A stretch of DNA of 59,504 bases, taken from positions 1 through 59,504 of the forward strand of contig JACRFA010000195.1 of assembly GCA_016218065.1 (NCBI GenBank), read 5' to 3'. Shown piece by piece: positions 1-8,445 of this stretch. The DNA comes from Ignavibacteriota bacterium (GTDB taxonomy: Bacteria > Bacteroidota > Ignavibacteria > UBA10030 > UBA6906). A program made the position numbers and the translations under genes. The notes under the pieces are model-generated. The model was not told the origin of the DNA, searched no databases, and saw nothing but the letters and a program-made list of their open reading frames with translations. Every line of letters starts with the position of its first letter. The first letter of the stretch is position 1.

Positions 1-2490
1 CGTTGGCGGTGTAGTGTAACTGGCGTTTGTCGCACCAGTAACATTGCTACTGTTCTTCTGCCATTGATATGACAGAGGAGTGCTGCCCGATGCTGTTACA
101 TTGAACGTGGCCGTTTGACCCGTTGAGGCTGTCTGGTTTGACGGATGCTGCGTGATTGATGGAGGACTAGTGACTGTAAATGTTTTGTAACCAGACCTTC
201 CGCCCCCCGGCCCTGCATTCGTAACAGAAAAACTACGGTCCCCTATGGTTGCAGAGCTGGATATTACGAGGCCAGCTGTTAGTTGTGTCGAGCTATTTAC
301 CGTTACGGGGTTAACACTAATTCCACTAACGGGATCTACTTGCGTAACTCCAGAAATAAATCCGGTTCCTGTGAAAGTCACATTGAGGCCAAATCCTCTC
401 TCGCCAGAGTTCGGAAAAATGCCTGTAAGTGTCGGAAGTGGATTGTTCACTGTAAAGGGTCTAGTGCTCGAAGTACCTCCCCCGGGTCCAGCATTCGTTA
501 CCGAGAAGTTCCTATCTCCAGTGGCGGCAGAAGACGCAATAGTGAGATTCGCCGTTAGCTGTGTCGAACTGTTTACTGTCGTCGAATTCACTGTAATCCC
601 AGTCCCGACATTCACGCTGGATACAACGTCGAGGAAGTTTGATCCCGTGAACACCACATTCAGTGTTTGGAGTCTGTTTCCGCCTGTCGGCAAGATGCTT
701 GTGAGTATTGGGCTGGGGTTATTTGCGGTGCCTGTTAGTGACACTGCAATAGGGCTCGATGTATTCGACGCATTATGTGGAATGTTGAGTGTTGCTGACT
801 TGGAACCACCTGATATAGGGCTAAACCGAACTGTGAAGGTTCGAGATTGACCTGGTGGAACGTAGAGGTTGCTTCCACCAACGAGGCTAAACTCACTGGC
901 GTTGGTCCCCAAAATTGTGGCAGTACCTGCCTGCAGGTTTAGACCGTTCGATGATGTACTCGTGTTGCTAACGGTGAGTTGTAGGTCAACCGTTCCACCA
1001 ACAGTCCTACTGCCAAAAGCAATGGGGCTGGGTGAGACTGATATTCTTGGGCTCGGGCCTGTGCTTGGGCCGCTTGTATTCAACCAGTAAGCGAGATTAT
1101 TGCTGTTGAAAGATTGATCAAAAGCTCCCCATACATTTTGGTAAGCAGTAATAGCACATTCATTGGTTGAGTTACCACAGGTTCCGAAAAGTTGACCCAC
1201 AATTTGGGAGTTGGCGTTAGTGAGCACCCCTCCCGAGCTTCCATTTTGAGTTGGGCCTTGAACAACATCCGTAAAGTGAAATTTCGATAGAGATACACAT
1301 AACGAAATTAAAGGCTGGTTCTTTGTAACCCTAGAGTATTTTTGTGAGTATTCCAAAGGATGATGAACAGAATGTAATGTTGTGCCATTAGAGACAAGTG
1401 ATGTAGTCCATCCCAAGTAAAGCCTGGACCCGCCAGGATTTTGCTGTAACAATGCGAGCGTGAAGTCTGTCACGCTGTTCGTGGCAATCAAGGTCGCCCC
1501 CAAGGCTTGAGGCAAACCAGAAAGGGAAGGAACGCTCCCATCACAAGTGGACGTTCTGTAATCAAAGTACGCATTGACAGTAGCAGCAACTGCGGCGGCA
1601 GAAAAACAGTGGTTTGCTGTCAAAAAAAATGGTTGGAAGTCAACAGATCTTACATCATTTACGAGTCCACCGGAACAGGCATAAACGTGACCACCATCCA
1701 TAAAGTTGTAATACGCAACCGCCCTCTTCAGATTCGTGATTCCCGAAAACCCATTTGCATACGCACAACTGACATCCTCAAAACATCCTGGCCCGTGAGG
1801 TGCTGCCTTCGGAGCATAGGACTCATTTTGAATATGAGCGATTTCGGGAATGACCAGGCTTAGCACTCCTATTGAATCCATGGCGAACTTGGGTATCTGC
1901 ACCTCAATGTACACATCGTGTGAGAAGATCGTGTTTGTCCAGAACCCATCGGGCGTGACCTGAGCAGACATATAAGGGCCATAAGTCTCACCCCGACCGT
2001 TGTAAACATAAATCAAACATCCTGCAGGGAGATAGCCAATTAAATGCACCCTTACTGCATTTGCCTCAGTTGATTGGATGTGTGTGGTCCAAACGGCCGT
2101 GCTATCCGAGGATAGCAACAGATTTCCGCCGCCGATGGTGTACCCGCTGTTGTTCAGGAACCGAGATTCCATATTGCCGATCCCCACAGGTTCAAAGATC
2201 TTCCGAACAACTCCGATAATAGGTGGGTCTACTTTTTGATTAATCTTTCCCCGTTCGATTTGAGAAAGAGCCGGTAGGATGTGATTTTCATTGAATGTCA
2301 ATTTGCCAACAAGTCGATAGACATTCTGCTGCCTGGCCGATTCATCTTGGATGGGGTTATTAGCCGTCTCGGGAAACGCCTCAAAGACTGTCTGTGAATA
2401 TGTTATCGAAGACTGCATTAGCACGATTGTGATCAAACAGCTCAAACCCAAAATCAAAGGTCGGGTCGAAATGCCCTTAGGCAGATTCAT
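1..2490 (-). CDS. Secreted trypsin-like serine protease (S1 family, lysyl-endopeptidase type), 3' end outside window
   Basis: An open frame of 830 codons runs from ATG at 2490, behind an AGGAG box, to the window edge without a stop. A signal segment lies at about residues 10-33. The protease domain shows LTANHC (His294), TDFTLALL (Asp342) and GSSGG (Ser419), the catalytic triad of trypsin-like S1 peptidases. Cysteine-rich CFEDVSC and YACSGGLVND segments precede it, as in Achromobacter-type lysyl endopeptidases. After the protease come an ASPM/SPD-2/Hydin-like beta domain (about 480-590), two homologous IPT-like repeats that both contain SSTQLTA and FSVTNAGPGGG (about 590-775), and the start of an Ig-like domain. 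The product is probably exported and surface bound. Cleavage specificity is not readable here. Confidence 0.88.
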   Translation of the reverse strand, partial: MNLPKGISTRPLILGLSCLITIVLMQSSITYSQTVFEAFPETANNPIQDESARQQNVYRLVGKLTFNENHILPALSQIERGKINQKVDPPIIGVVRKIFEPVGIGNMESRFLNNSGYTIGGGNLLLSSDSTAVWTTHIQSTEANAVRVHLIGYLPAGCLIYVYNGRGETYGPYMSAQVTPDGFWTNTIFSHDVYIEVQIPKFAMDSIGVLSLVIPEIAHIQNESYAPKAAPHGPGCFEDVSCAYANGFSGITNLKRAVAYYNFMDGGHVYACSGGLVNDVRSVDFQPFFLTANHCFSAAAVAATVNAYFDYRTSTCDGSVPSLSGLPQALGATLIATNSVTDFTLALLQQNPGGSRLYLGWTTSLVSNGTTLHSVHHPLEYSQKYSRVTKNQPLISLCVSLSKFHFTDVVQGPTQNGSSGGVLTNANSQIVGQLFGTCGNSTNECAITAYQNVWGAFDQSFNSNNLAYWLNTSGPSTGPSPRISVSPSPIAFGSRTVGGTVDLQLTVSNTSTSSNGLNLQAGTATILGTNASEFSLVGGSNLYVPPGQSRTFTVRFSPISGGSKSATLNIPHNASNTSSPIAVSLTGTANNPSPILTSILPTGGNRLQTLNVVFTGSNFLDVVSSVNVGTGITVNSTTVNSSTQLTANLTIASSAATGDRNFSVTNAGPGGGTSSTRPFTVNNPLPTLTGIFPNSGERGFGLNVTFTGTGFISGVTQVDPVSGISVNPVTVNSSTQLTAGLVISSSATIGDRSFSVTNAGPGGGRSGYKTFTVTSPPSITQHPSNQTASTGQTATFNVTASGSTPLSYQWQKNSSNVTGATNASYTTPPT

Positions 2491-2631
2491 GGTGGCTCCT
2501 TGTGTTCGCAGGTAGCTATAATTATCAGCTTGAATTTGAAATTGAACGGGTTGGAAGAACAGATTTGTGAACGGCTACAATCTATTCTCGTTGCAGTCAT
2601 CCTCATCTGCTGAAAACTTCTCAAAACAATT

Positions 2632-2655
2632 CCGCCCTACTTCTCAGTAAGGCGG
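2632..2655. repeat. Short inverted repeat between divergent genes
   Basis: CCGCCcTAC and GTAaGGCGG form a 9-position stem with one mismatch and a 6-nt loop. It lies between the divergent protease and toxin-antitoxin genes. It could be an operator, or a hairpin in the protease leader. No protein partner can be named. Confidence 0.4.
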
Positions 2656-2716
2656 GCAGGGTGAGAATCCCGACAACATCTTGGATATTCCACCGACTTC
2701 TGACATCTTTTGACTC

Positions 2717-2748
2717 ATTGACTCTCATCGCGCCGAATGCTACCTTTG
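2717..2748 (+). promoter_or_regulatory. Bacteroidota-type promoter for the toxin-antitoxin cassette
   Basis: An ATTG element is followed after 20 nt by TACCTTTG, which matches the Bacteroidota -7 consensus TAnnTTTG exactly. Transcription would start at about 2754, some 15 nt before the antitoxin ATG. This is a pattern match only. Confidence 0.5.
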
Positions 2749-2769
2749 TGAGGAAACTTGGAGAAAACA

Positions 2770-3018
2770 ATGTCAGTAGTTGAACAAGAACAACTGCTCT
2801 CGCGCATAACGACGAACCCGGATATCATTGTGGGAAAGCCAACGGTTCGTGGGATGCGAATCACCGTGGAGCAGATCGTAAACGCGGTGGCAGCCGGAGT
2901 TACAACAGCGGAACTCTTGGAGGATTACCCGGAACTTGAAGAGCCGGACATTCGCGCCTGCCTGTTCTATGCCGCCCGATCAGTTTCAGCGGAACGGGTT
3001 TACAGAATAGCAGAGTGA
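2770..3018 (+). CDS. DUF433-family antitoxin (VapB45-like)
   Basis: The 82-residue product carries the DUF433 pattern: ITTNPDIIVGKPTVRG near the N-terminus, then ITVEQIVNAVAAG, a LLEDYPEL segment and the helix DIRACLFYAAR. These proteins are helix-turn-helix antitoxins that neutralise a PIN-like partner and repress their own operon. The ATG at 2770 is preferred over an in-frame TTG twelve bases upstream because GGAG sits 6 nt before it. The toxin gene follows after 3 nt, the usual tight arrangement. Function is known for the family; autorepression here is inferred. Confidence 0.85.
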   Translation: MSVVEQEQLLSRITTNPDIIVGKPTVRGMRITVEQIVNAVAAGVTTAELLEDYPELEEPDIRACLFYAARSVSAERVYRIAE

Positions 3019-3021
3019 CGA

Positions 3022-3375
3022 ATGGCGTCGCCAAAATTTCTGTTTGAGGTTGGCGTTGGAAAAAAGGGGGAGGAAGCTGTTGCAGAGCTTGGCTTTGACG
3101 TAAAAAGCCTGCGGGCGATTGATGTGAGGCTTCCCGATTACACCATCCTTGAGATCGCAAGGGACGAAGAACGTGTAGTGGTCACGATGGATAAGGACTT
3201 TGGTGAGTTAGTCTACCGCAGCGGCGGGAGCCACAGGGGGGTATTGTTGCTGCGAATGGAAGACGCTAATGGAGAGACTAAAGCTCAGGCACTCCGTTCC
3301 ATTGTTCTCGCCCACGCAAGCGAATTGGTCGGGCACTTCTGCGTCTACCAAAATGGGGTCTTGAGAATTCGATAA
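3022..3375 (+). CDS. DUF5615 PIN-like toxin (VapC45/Mut7-C type)
   Basis: The product has 117 residues. It contains the DUF5615 signatures: an N-terminal region with ELGFDVKSLR, a DYTILEIA segment, VVVTMDKDFGEL (acidic metal-binding residues) and GVLLLRME. Such proteins are PIN-like nucleases, normally paired with DUF433 antitoxins exactly as here. The start follows the antitoxin stop by 3 nt with no separate promoter, so translation is probably coupled. The acidic residues expected for metal binding appear present, so the toxin looks intact. The RNA target is unknown. Confidence 0.85.
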   Translation: MASPKFLFEVGVGKKGEEAVAELGFDVKSLRAIDVRLPDYTILEIARDEERVVVTMDKDFGELVYRSGGSHRGVLLLRMEDANGETKAQALRSIVLAHASELVGHFCVYQNGVLRIR

Positions 3376-3408
3376 GGTTTCCTCACAGATCAATGCTCGA
3401 CCAACGTT

Positions 3409-3450
3409 CAATTGACAATTGGTCATTGACCGTTGACCATTGACAATTGG
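3409..3450. repeat. Tandem GACAATTGG/TTGACC repeat overlapping a gene end
   Basis: CAATTGACAATTGG, TCATTGACC, GTTGACC and ATTGACAATTGG follow each other directly. The block lies between the toxin gene and the convergent 820-residue gene, and its right half encodes the last residues and stop codon of that gene. Confidence 0.6.
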
Positions 3451-5885
3451 TTTCTGGGAGTGATTCGCACCACTTCCCTCCTCCACTCCTTTCCATCCCA
3501 GTACCGAACCCCGTCTTTCAGATTCTTGAGATACGCGGCATCGACTCTTCCTTTCACCTTGCCTTGCTCGACAAGCTGCGTGTGAAGGCGATCCGTTTCG
3601 TTGTTTGACTTTACTTCGCGCATACTCATGTCGCGGTGCAGGATATAATCGAATGCAATCAGAATCGGAGAGTCCGCCAGCCTTGATTTTGATGTGAAAT
3701 GCAGAGCATCAGACTCAATGTGCCTCATTGAGACTATGCTTGGATTCGTTTTCAACGCAGTATCCATGTCCGAATGGGGGAATCCGACATAATACAATTC
3801 CGCTGTCGAGGGCGGCATGACAAATCCGGGCGCAGTGGTGCTGCGCGTTTCCCCGACAACTTTCGTCGGGTCAAGAACCGCGAGCGCAGCAAACTCATGA
3901 TGAGTCGTATCGTCCACATCGTTGATTCCAACAAGGACAATCTCGGTCTTCCCATCATTCTCTAAGTCGAGAGCGTACATTCCATATATCTGACCGAAAT
4001 GCCAATACTTGCCGATGATGTTCGCGTTTGCATCCAAACGCAGTATCACGTTGGGCGACCGGTGGAAACTATTTCCCGAAATCCAAATCTCCTTCTTGCC
4101 GCTCATCGCGCCATCGCGCACGAGAATTGGTCCGAGACCAATGCGAGGCGAGTATTCTCTTTGCAAATACTGGAAAGACTCGCTAAACTCCCGCTCGAAT
4201 TTCAGGTTTTTCCACGCGTCATATATGCTGAGCGTGAGTCGATCTGAGTGCTCCGCACCAATTGGGAGTGTAGTAAGTACTTCGTTGTAACCGTCGCCGT
4301 CCAGGTCTGCGACCGCCGTTTGCGGCGTAGTTCCGGCTTCATAATCGATGAGCGCCTGGGTAACAAACGCGCTTGGCAGTTCCCACAACTTGCGGTGGTT
4401 TGATGTTCTGATTTCAATTGCCCGGCTTGAGGGATTGTAGAGATGGTAGGAAGGATTGCTTTCCTCGTCTCTTCGAACGAATCGCGCATTGATGCTCACC
4501 GGGTACTTCCGCCACTCCTTTCCATCCCAATAACGAACTCCGTTTTTCAAATTCTCACGATACGCGGCGTCGAGTTTTCCGGAGAGTTTCCCCTCATTCA
4601 CCAATAACCGATGAACTGCGTCAGTCCCATTGGCGGATTTGACTTCGACCACGCGGAGATCGCGCGAGAAAATGTATTCAAAACTCACCGGCAGGTTCTC
4701 ATATACGGCTCCCTCAACCCAACATGAAAAGAGCCTTGCTCCGACGTTGGTGATTCCTTTCACGGTTTCATGAACGTCAAGAGTGACACTGATGGATGAA
4801 ACCGGCAAACCAACATAAGACAACTCAGCCTGCGACTCGGGCATCGCGAATCCTGGCGTTGTGCTCGACATTCCACGCCCAACTATTTTCGAGGGATCGA
4901 GAATTGCAAACGCCGGGAATTCTCCTCTTACGGAATCGAGAGCTTCGTTCTGCCCAGAAAAAACAAGCTCCGGTTTGCCATCGTCATTGAGGTCAACGAG
5001 TCTCATTCCGGCAATCATCCCGAAATGCCAATACTCTCCCACGATTTCCAGCTTGCGGTTGAGGCGAGTGATCACGCCAGGCGACCGACCGCCGCCCCAT
5101 GCAACTATGAGCGAAGGATTGGTTCGATTTGAGCTATCGATAACGAACAAAGTCGCGCTCCAGCGATCGGAATATGTTCGTTGAAGGTAGTGAATCTCGC
5201 CGGCGAATGAATACTTTTGTTTTATGTTGCCACTTGCATCAAAGACTCTGAAGGGATGATCCATTCTACTTTGGTCTTCAGGGATGGCTCTGGTTGACAA
5301 AACATCATTCTTACCATCACCATCAAGATCGTACACCGCGATCTCTTGACGCAATCCCAGCGCGTAGTCGCCTTTGATTCGCTCCACACTTTCAGAAGGA
5401 AAGCTCCAGAGCTTCTCATATTTCCGATTAAGAATCTCAATTCTCTTTTCAGGAACATTGTAATTGATGAGATGAGGGTTATTATCCTCCTTGAAGAACG
5501 TGGTGGTCGTACTAAACAACATCGCCAATCCCGCCAGTGCAGCAAACGTTCCTCCGCCGCTCATCACCGGATGTCGACGCACGAAGTACTGGAAGCGCTG
5601 GAGACGCGTCACGGGACGCAGAGGAACCGCCGGCAAGTCGGGCTCGCGCGGCTTGGGGACGCGCCGTTGAATTTCCATGAGTGCTTGGCTCTGCGATTCC
5701 GCCGCCGTCGGGTATTCTGCAAGCTCAGCATTCACTTCTTTGTAGAACGCGGACATGCGCTCGACGGTCTCGCGGCAACCGAAGCATTGCACGAGGTGGC
5801 TTTCAATCCCCTGTCTTCGTTCGGCTACCTTTGCCGACCCAAGAACGTAGAGCTCAAGCGTATGTTCGTCGATGTGGTTCATCAT
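3423..5885 (-). CDS. Membrane zf-HC2 anti-sigma-like protein with two FG-GAP/VCBS modules
   Basis: The product has 820 residues. Residues 1-45 form an anti-sigma zinc finger with H30, C34 and C37 (H-x3-C-x2-C). A single membrane segment lies at about 108-130. Two homologous modules of roughly 330 residues follow, each with a KLW motif, a calcium-type DLDGDG repeat (near 187 and again in the second module), KYWHFGQI-like and LDPxK/TAPGFxMP segments, and each ending in VRYWDGKEWR. The layout is a cytoplasmic zinc finger joined to a periplasmic sensor that may be a beta-propeller. It follows the 344-residue sigma-like gene by 48 nt. The final residues come from the tandem repeat at 3409-3450. 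Anti-sigma activity is inferred. Confidence 0.75.
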   Translation of the reverse strand: MMNHIDEHTLELYVLGSAKVAERRQGIESHLVQCFGCRETVERMSAFYKEVNAELAEYPTAAESQSQALMEIQRRVPKPREPDLPAVPLRPVTRLQRFQYFVRRHPVMSGGGTFAALAGLAMLFSTTTTFFKEDNNPHLINYNVPEKRIEILNRKYEKLWSFPSESVERIKGDYALGLRQEIAVYDLDGDGKNDVLSTRAIPEDQSRMDHPFRVFDASGNIKQKYSFAGEIHYLQRTYSDRWSATLFVIDSSNRTNPSLIVAWGGGRSPGVITRLNRKLEIVGEYWHFGMIAGMRLVDLNDDGKPELVFSGQNEALDSVRGEFPAFAILDPSKIVGRGMSSTTPGFAMPESQAELSYVGLPVSSISVTLDVHETVKGITNVGARLFSCWVEGAVYENLPVSFEYIFSRDLRVVEVKSANGTDAVHRLLVNEGKLSGKLDAAYRENLKNGVRYWDGKEWRKYPVSINARFVRRDEESNPSYHLYNPSSRAIEIRTSNHRKLWELPSAFVTQALIDYEAGTTPQTAVADLDGDGYNEVLTTLPIGAEHSDRLTLSIYDAWKNLKFEREFSESFQYLQREYSPRIGLGPILVRDGAMSGKKEIWISGNSFHRSPNVILRLDANANIIGKYWHFGQIYGMYALDLENDGKTEIVLVGINDVDDTTHHEFAALAVLDPTKVVGETRSTTAPGFVMPPSTAELYYVGFPHSDMDTALKTNPSIVSMRHIESDALHFTSKSRLADSPILIAFDYILHRDMSMREVKSNNETDRLHTQLVEQGKVKGRVDAAYLKNLKDGVRYWDGKEWRREVVRITPRNQLSMVNGQ

Positions 5886-5933
5886 ATTCTACTCTTGTGG
5901 CAAAGAACAGTATTTGCCGAAAATCATCCCTCC

Positions 5934-6968
5934 CTAGTCTTTAAGATCCTTTTCTATGCATTCGTACACAAATCGCGTCACGTACTCCAATTTCGCTTTG
6001 TGTGTCGCGCGGTATTCCCTTTCCGTAAGCTCCGGCAAACGCTTGCCGAGCAGCGAAAATAGCGATGTGCCCTCTCCGTCTTGCTCAACAACTCTTGCGA
6101 TGAGAAATTCTTCCACCGTCATCAGATAGTGCGTGAGCACGGCATCTGAGAGCTTCCCCTTCTGAACGTATGACATGGTAAACTTCGTTCGAGCAGTGTT
6201 GCACGCGCTGCGAATCGTTTGCAGTGCATCTCCTTCATCAATCGCCCTCATGAACCCATCCGAAGAATCGCCTGCGGGCAATTGTTTTCCCGTGACACTC
6301 TTTATGACGGACGCGAGCACGAACAACGGAAACATTCGGCTGCGGTCTGTTTGCCGGCGAACGACGAGCGAGAGTTTTGCCAGCAGCTGGGGGATGTTCG
6401 TAACGTCGAGTATGTGTTCGAAGCAGAGTTGCTCGATTTCATCTGCACTGAACTTCGGATTTTCTTCAAGCGGATCGCAATCAACCGGACACAAAAACAC
6501 TTCACCGAATCTCTCGATCTCGGTGAAATGCTTCATCGCGCGGAGCGAGATTTTGATATTGCGTACGATGCGCGCAAGAACTGTATCGCTTTCGCCCACC
6601 ATCGCGAAGAGCCGGTTGTTCACTTTGGAGAAGATGAGGCGACGCAGGTAGGCCACGAGTTCCACGTTGTCGGCTGTGCGGACTTCATAGCCGGCGAAAT
6701 ATGTGTGCAACTCAATGAGGCGGCCGTTCTCGTCTTTCCGAAACAGCTCTGCGAGGCAATCATAGGCGAGGTCGGAGCGGCTCATGTCATGAAATTCCAT
6801 GAGATGCCACGCGGCGCGCCTGGATCGGAGATAGGATTCGGCGAACGTATGTGAAACCGCGATCAACGAGTTCAACTGGCGAGACGATGCTGTCCCTTCG
6901 ATGACGGCGAGGATCGTTTCCCTTAGTTGCAGCTCGTCATTTGTGTTCTCAGGCAAGTATTCGGGCAT
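5934..6968 (-). CDS. Hypothetical protein, possible divergent sigma factor
   Basis: The 344-residue product is not assigned to a family with certainty. Near residues 70-140 it has SRSDLAYDCLAELFRK followed by YLRRLIFSKVNNRL, which resembles sigma region 2 (an acidic D-A-x-E-F helix and a basic helix). The helical C-terminal part could supply region 4. The gene directly downstream encodes a zf-HC2 membrane protein, the usual genetic partner of a sigma factor. The frame extends to a TTG at 7031, but ATG at 6968 gives a more natural N-terminus; neither has a clear Shine-Dalgarno. No DNA-binding motif is unambiguous, so the sigma role is a hypothesis. Confidence 0.5.
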   Translation of the reverse strand: MPEYLPENTNDELQLRETILAVIEGTASSRQLNSLIAVSHTFAESYLRSRRAAWHLMEFHDMSRSDLAYDCLAELFRKDENGRLIELHTYFAGYEVRTADNVELVAYLRRLIFSKVNNRLFAMVGESDTVLARIVRNIKISLRAMKHFTEIERFGEVFLCPVDCDPLEENPKFSADEIEQLCFEHILDVTNIPQLLAKLSLVVRRQTDRSRMFPLFVLASVIKSVTGKQLPAGDSSDGFMRAIDEGDALQTIRSACNTARTKFTMSYVQKGKLSDAVLTHYLMTVEEFLIARVVEQDGEGTSLFSLLGKRLPELTEREYRATHKAKLEYVTRFVYECIEKDLKD

Positions 6969-7076
6969 AGAACCGGGTGAGAAGAGTATGACGTGCACAT
7001 GTAGAATAGGAAGAGAATGGGAGAGAATCAACCAGAAGTAAGTAGAGATTCCCCATCGGAAACTGCATAAACATTG

Positions 7077-7232
7077 TCATTCTGAGCCTCGCATCTCAGA
7101 GGCGCCGTGCCTGCCGGCAGGCAGGAAGAATCCACGAACCCGTTCTGGATTCTCCCAAAGGGATGCCTGCGAAGCGGCATTCACTTCGCTTCGCTGAGTT
7201 TACCCTGAGCGAAGTCGAAGGGTTCAGAATGA
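7077..7232. repeat. MITE-like composite element of 156 bp
   Basis: TCATTCTGAGCC at the left end and GGTTCAGAATGA at the right end are inverted copies (11 of 12 positions). Inside are the palindrome TGCCTGCCGGCAGGCA (7108-7123), a 44-nt block (7145-7188) and CCCTGAGCGAAGTCGAAGGG. The block plus palindrome recurs at 54881-54958 on the other strand. It encodes no protein. The rest of the 497-nt gap (6969-7465) holds no gene that I can support. Confidence 0.65.
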
Positions 7233-7465
7233 TAAATGGGAGCGCACGTCATTGCCTTAAATAGCCAAGCTCTCTTTCCGGCGTGGTCATTGAACTCAGA
7301 ATGACAATCAAAAAACTATCAACATGTTTTCTCGGCGTTTTCGGGAATCTCTATAAAGTAAGACGAAGGACGGAGGGCTAAGGTCGGAGGATCCTTCGCT
7401 GCCATTGCGCAACTGTCTGCGCGTCAACTTCCCATGATGTTATCCTCTACTTCACATTCACGTTG

Positions 7466-8371
7466 TTACAATTTCCTTCCGCCATATTTCGCGTCAATCT
7501 CATCCACGATTTGTGCGACGGTGGATTTCCCTTCGGCAATTTTCGTTTGCGCGAACGACTTCACTTCGATTGCTCCCCGCGGGTGTTTGCACGTGCAGTC
7601 TTTCAGCTCATCCATCCCGCACTGACCGCATGGGCAGCGGAAGTGAGAGAAAATTTTCTCGGCGTCGGCACGTGTTGCGATCTTGTTGTCATCGGTTTTC
7701 TTCGCCGATAAGGTAGAGAAAATCGGTTGGCTTTCCGTCGCGGTCGTCGAGTTGAGCTTTGCCTTGACCACACTCGTCGAATCGTACTTCGCAGCAAACT
7801 CCGGTTTCAGCCAGCCATACGTTTTCATAACGGCAGCGATGACTTGGTCGGGCGATTGTCCCGTCTGCAAGTAATTGCGGATGAACTGACGCTCCTCAGC
7901 GGCTTTGTCGCACGTGCATGTGTCGAGCGGCTTCTCGCCGCAGGTGCCGCATGAGCAAATGAATTTTGAAGCGACGTCAAGTACCTTCCCCTCCAACGTT
8001 GCATCATTGGTCTTTGTCTCGACGAACGGGGGCGGCGGGGCGGGTGGCTGCTCTTTCCGCCACTCCATGATGGCGATGAACCCAATGACTCCGGTAATCA
8101 AGACGACTGAGACGGTAGCCGGCGCCCATTTGAATCGCGCAGTCTTATGTTTTCCGTTTGTTCTCTTTGGCGATTGATGCTTCTGATGGTGATGGCGTCG
8201 CAGCTCGGCGCCGCACGCGCTGCAATTTTTCTCATTCTCCGGATTCTTGGCGGCGCAGATCGGGCACTTCAATAACCGTGGGGCGGATGATGGCTCCTCG
8301 AGATTCGCTCCGCAGTGCGCACAGAACAACGCGCCGCCAGAGTTCTCCGTCTTGCATTCAATACATTTCAT
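7466..8371 (-). CDS. Zinc-ribbon membrane protein with two CcmH-like cysteine modules
   Basis: The product has 301 residues. Two zinc ribbons open it (CIECKTENSGGALFCAHC and CPICAAKNPENEKNCSAC). A basic stretch and one membrane segment (near residue 95) come next, then two repeats of a CSCGTCGEKPLDTCTC-like motif. Each repeat is followed by a helical stretch ending in a YGW or YGG motif. This recalls the CxxC-containing N-terminal domain of CcmH/NrfF heme-lyase subunits. ATG at 8371 is chosen over an upstream GTG at 8383. It is the last gene of the metal block. A role in thiol or metal handling is likely; the substrate is unknown. Confidence 0.7.
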   Translation of the reverse strand: MKCIECKTENSGGALFCAHCGANLEEPSSAPRLLKCPICAAKNPENEKNCSACGAELRRHHHQKHQSPKRTNGKHKTARFKWAPATVSVVLITGVIGFIAIMEWRKEQPPAPPPPFVETKTNDATLEGKVLDVASKFICSCGTCGEKPLDTCTCDKAAEERQFIRNYLQTGQSPDQVIAAVMKTYGWLKPEFAAKYDSTSVVKAKLNSTTATESQPIFSTLSAKKTDDNKIATRADAEKIFSHFRCPCGQCGMDELKDCTCKHPRGAIEVKSFAQTKIAEGKSTVAQIVDEIDAKYGGRKL

Positions 8372-8445
8372 AGTCTTCTTCACTCTCAGATTTAGGAACA
8401 GAAATATCTGAAATTCTCAGGAGTTGGAATTCTCGGGAGTCAGCG

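Larger units (their letters stand above)
2747..3387. repeat. 11-bp inverted repeats bracketing the toxin-antitoxin cassette
   Basis: TGTGAGGAAAC at 2747-2757 recurs as its exact reverse complement GTTTCCTCACA at 3377-3387. The left copy lies 12 nt before the antitoxin start and the right copy 1 nt after the toxin stop, so the pair frames the two genes. In the mRNA the ends could pair; as DNA they could be cassette boundaries. Confidence 0.55.

Noticed and set aside
245-1863. Plus-strand open frames of 60-200 codons across the first 1.9 kb
   Set aside because: They are opposite-strand shadows of the continuous protease frame, which has a catalytic triad, a signal peptide and a ribosome-binding site.
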